A stretch of DNA of 20,897 nt, from positions 1 to 20,897 of the forward strand of contig JAKOGH010001033.1 in the NCBI GenBank assembly GCA_024811115.1, written 5' to 3'. Of the stretch, positions 19,459-20,897 are shown one piece after another (position 1 is the stretch's first letter; every line of letters begins with the position of its first letter). Position numbers and translations under genes: made by a program. Under the pieces are notes generated by a model that saw only the letters and a program-made list of their open reading frames with translations, had not been told where the DNA came from and did no database searches. Source of the stretch: Terana coerulea. Taxonomy: Eukaryota > Basidiomycota > Agaricomycetes > Polyporales > Phanerochaetaceae.

Positions 19459-19984
19459 TTTAGCCTGGCTCCAACCTGATTCGGCATCCCGGGCTTGTGT
19501 GAGCGCTGTTGCATCCTAGGACATTCTTCCCGCTCTCAACCGATCTTTGTGGTCAGCACCATTGGCTGATCCCGAACTATAACAGTCACTATGCGCATCT
19601 CAATGTACGGGATTGCGGTGCTGTGGCCAGAGCCATGAATATCGACTGAACTTTACCTGTCTTTTTGAGCATTCTTGGGCAAGAGTTCAACGTCCCTGAG
19701 CACGGCACGGGGTAGATGTAGAAAAGGTTGTATGCGCATGTTCCTCATGAAACGTACGGCGTCAAGCCCCAACCTGATGTTTGTTTCCAGCCCACATCCA
19801 GAGTCTGCTAAACCCGATCTGTCTGGGCATACTCAGCAACAGTGCAACGTGAGGGGCCAAAAGCACCATCGAGGAGTCAAGCATACAGAAGTTGCTGAGG
19901 TGCTAACTGCGATTGATCAAACGGCGCAGCAGATGCCTGTGCGCCCGGCGCACGTCAAAGCACGGCCATGCAATTATAATATAT
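19459..19984. other. Intergenic region upstream of EthD2
   Basis: About 525 bp between the EthD2 core promoter and the stop codon of the next minus-strand gene. Open frames (19675-19995 plus) have no recognisable content. Presumably it holds EthD2 upstream sequence and the 3' untranslated region of the neighbour. Confidence 0.4.
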
Positions 19985-20897
19985 TTAATAGTTAATCGTC
20001 CATTCCCCGGGATGCAGCATGCGCGCCTCTCGCTCCTCGTCGTCGTCCGTCTCGCTGCTCCCGTCGCCGCCGTTGTAGACAGTCCAGATCGAGTCGAGCT
20101 CCGGCCCGTCGATGACGAGCTCGAGCAGCCGCCGCGCCATGCCTACGCGCACGTCAGTACACGTCCTAACAACGCGCATAACCACGCCGACATACGACGG
20201 ACCTTCGCTCTGGTTCAGCAACGCCTGCTGGTCCTCGTGCAGCCAATCCGGCGGGGTCGCGTACGCAAGCCGCCCGATGGCGACGTTAAACATGTGGATG
20301 GAGCCGTTGAGATGCCGTGCCTGGGGGTGGCGAAGCTTCTGGCTCAGGTTGAAGGGCGGGTCGGGCGTGAAGACTAGATGATACAGTAGCGATACGGCGC
20401 GGAGGGACCTTGTGATGACTCTGTTTCGACGCGAATCAGCAAAGCGCATGAGCGTCACAGACGGACACATAAGTAGAGAGATGCTCACCGTGCTACAAGA
20501 TCAGGAGCAGCGATGAGCTCCTCGTCGTCCTCCCACAGCGGTGTAGATATGTTAGACAGGTATAAGATAACAGAGGGTATCAATACGCGAGATTTCAGTA
20601 AGATAACGAGAGCGTCCGGATGTGTCAGCGAGAGTGTAGCGAAGAGGGTCATGATGTTGTCTTTAAGGTCGTTATACTGCACAAGGTCAGCCTACTGTGA
20701 CAGATGAATTGACGTTGTTAACCTACCTCCTCACCCTCATGCATAGGGTCAACGAGCAGTTTACAAAGCAGAGTGATGTGAGGGAGCTGTGACAGATCCT
20801 TCCCAGCATCTTCTTGGCCATCCTCAGTATACGGAAATGCAAGGATGTGGCGAAACAGTGTAGGTTCTGCATTAACATAAGCAGGTATATCCATGTT
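19985..20897 (-). CDS. Conserved protein, possibly ATRIP/Rad26-like (5' end cut off)
   Basis: Four exons (minus) are visible: 20897-20727 (continuing beyond the window), 20676-20489, 20420-20203 and 20142-19985. Introns of 50, 68 and 60 nt are GT-AG with consistent phases, giving 244 residues of C-terminus. The sequence is helical and hydrophobic with conserved-looking blocks (ITLLCKLLVDP, THPDALVILLKSRVLIPSVI, STPLWEDDEEL, SLLYHLVFTP, HMFNVAIGRLAYATPPDW, RRLLELVIDGPELDSIW) and ends in an acidic tail and WTINY. The helical-repeat pattern and the HLVF and GRLAYA segments recall the C-terminal part of fungal ATRIP/Rad26, partner of the ATR checkpoint kinase. I cannot verify this, so treat the name as tentative; that it is a real conserved gene is much more certain. 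The last intron is a stop-free multiple of three. Confidence 0.6.

Noticed and set aside
20112..20381. Plus-strand open frames over the ATRIP-like gene
   Set aside because: They are antisense shadows of a minus-strand gene with four exons in consistent phase.

Overview
The window looks like a piece of a basidiomycete (probably Agaricomycetes) nuclear genome. Genes are compact and densely spaced, and coding regions are split by many short introns (about 40-90 nt, GT-AG plus two GC-AG). The recognisable proteins (Tudor-SN/SND1, a mitochondrial bS6 protein, a fungal HDHD3-like HAD hydrolase, EthD-domain proteins) are of fungal type. No bacterial-style operons, rRNA, tRNA or CRISPR array were seen.

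Layout. 1-717 (minus): decayed remnant of a fungal protein-kinase-like gene running off the left edge. 1322-4881 (minus): SND1/Tudor-SN in at least 15 exons. 5114-5564 (plus): mitochondrial ribosomal protein bS6m, divergent from SND1 over a gap of about 230 bp. 5687-6742 (minus): six-exon HAD hydrolase. 7764-8310 (plus): EthD-domain protein 1. 8956-10150 (minus): epoxide-hydrolase-type alpha/beta hydrolase. About 10870-16790: an AT-rich, almost gene-free island of inverted-repeat transposable elements. 17420-18821 (plus): a type II membrane protein resembling fungal GT49-like glycosyltransferases. 18944-19389 (minus): EthD-domain protein 2, a paralogue of the first with its intron at the same site. 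19985-20897 (minus, truncated by the window edge): C-terminal part of a conserved protein, possibly the ATRIP/Rad26 checkpoint factor.

The island holds a roughly 644-bp foldback element, a looser inverted-repeat element, and a 2.1-kb foldback element with an exact 8-bp target duplication and hAT-like ends. It separates the divergently transcribed hydrolase and glycosyltransferase genes.

Some genes may work together: the two EthD paralogues bracket an epoxide hydrolase and a membrane glycosyltransferase-like gene, which is suggestive of a small metabolic neighbourhood but not proof of one. SND1, bS6m, the HAD hydrolase and the ATRIP-like gene look like housekeeping genes.

Several otherwise well-conserved genes (SND1 twice, the alpha/beta hydrolase twice, probably the glycosyltransferase once) have the reading frame shifted by one missing base, mostly in short homopolymers. 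This suggests consensus errors in a long-read assembly, though genuine decay cannot be excluded. I found no clearly new biological system; the most interesting material is the transposon island and its transition-only divergence.
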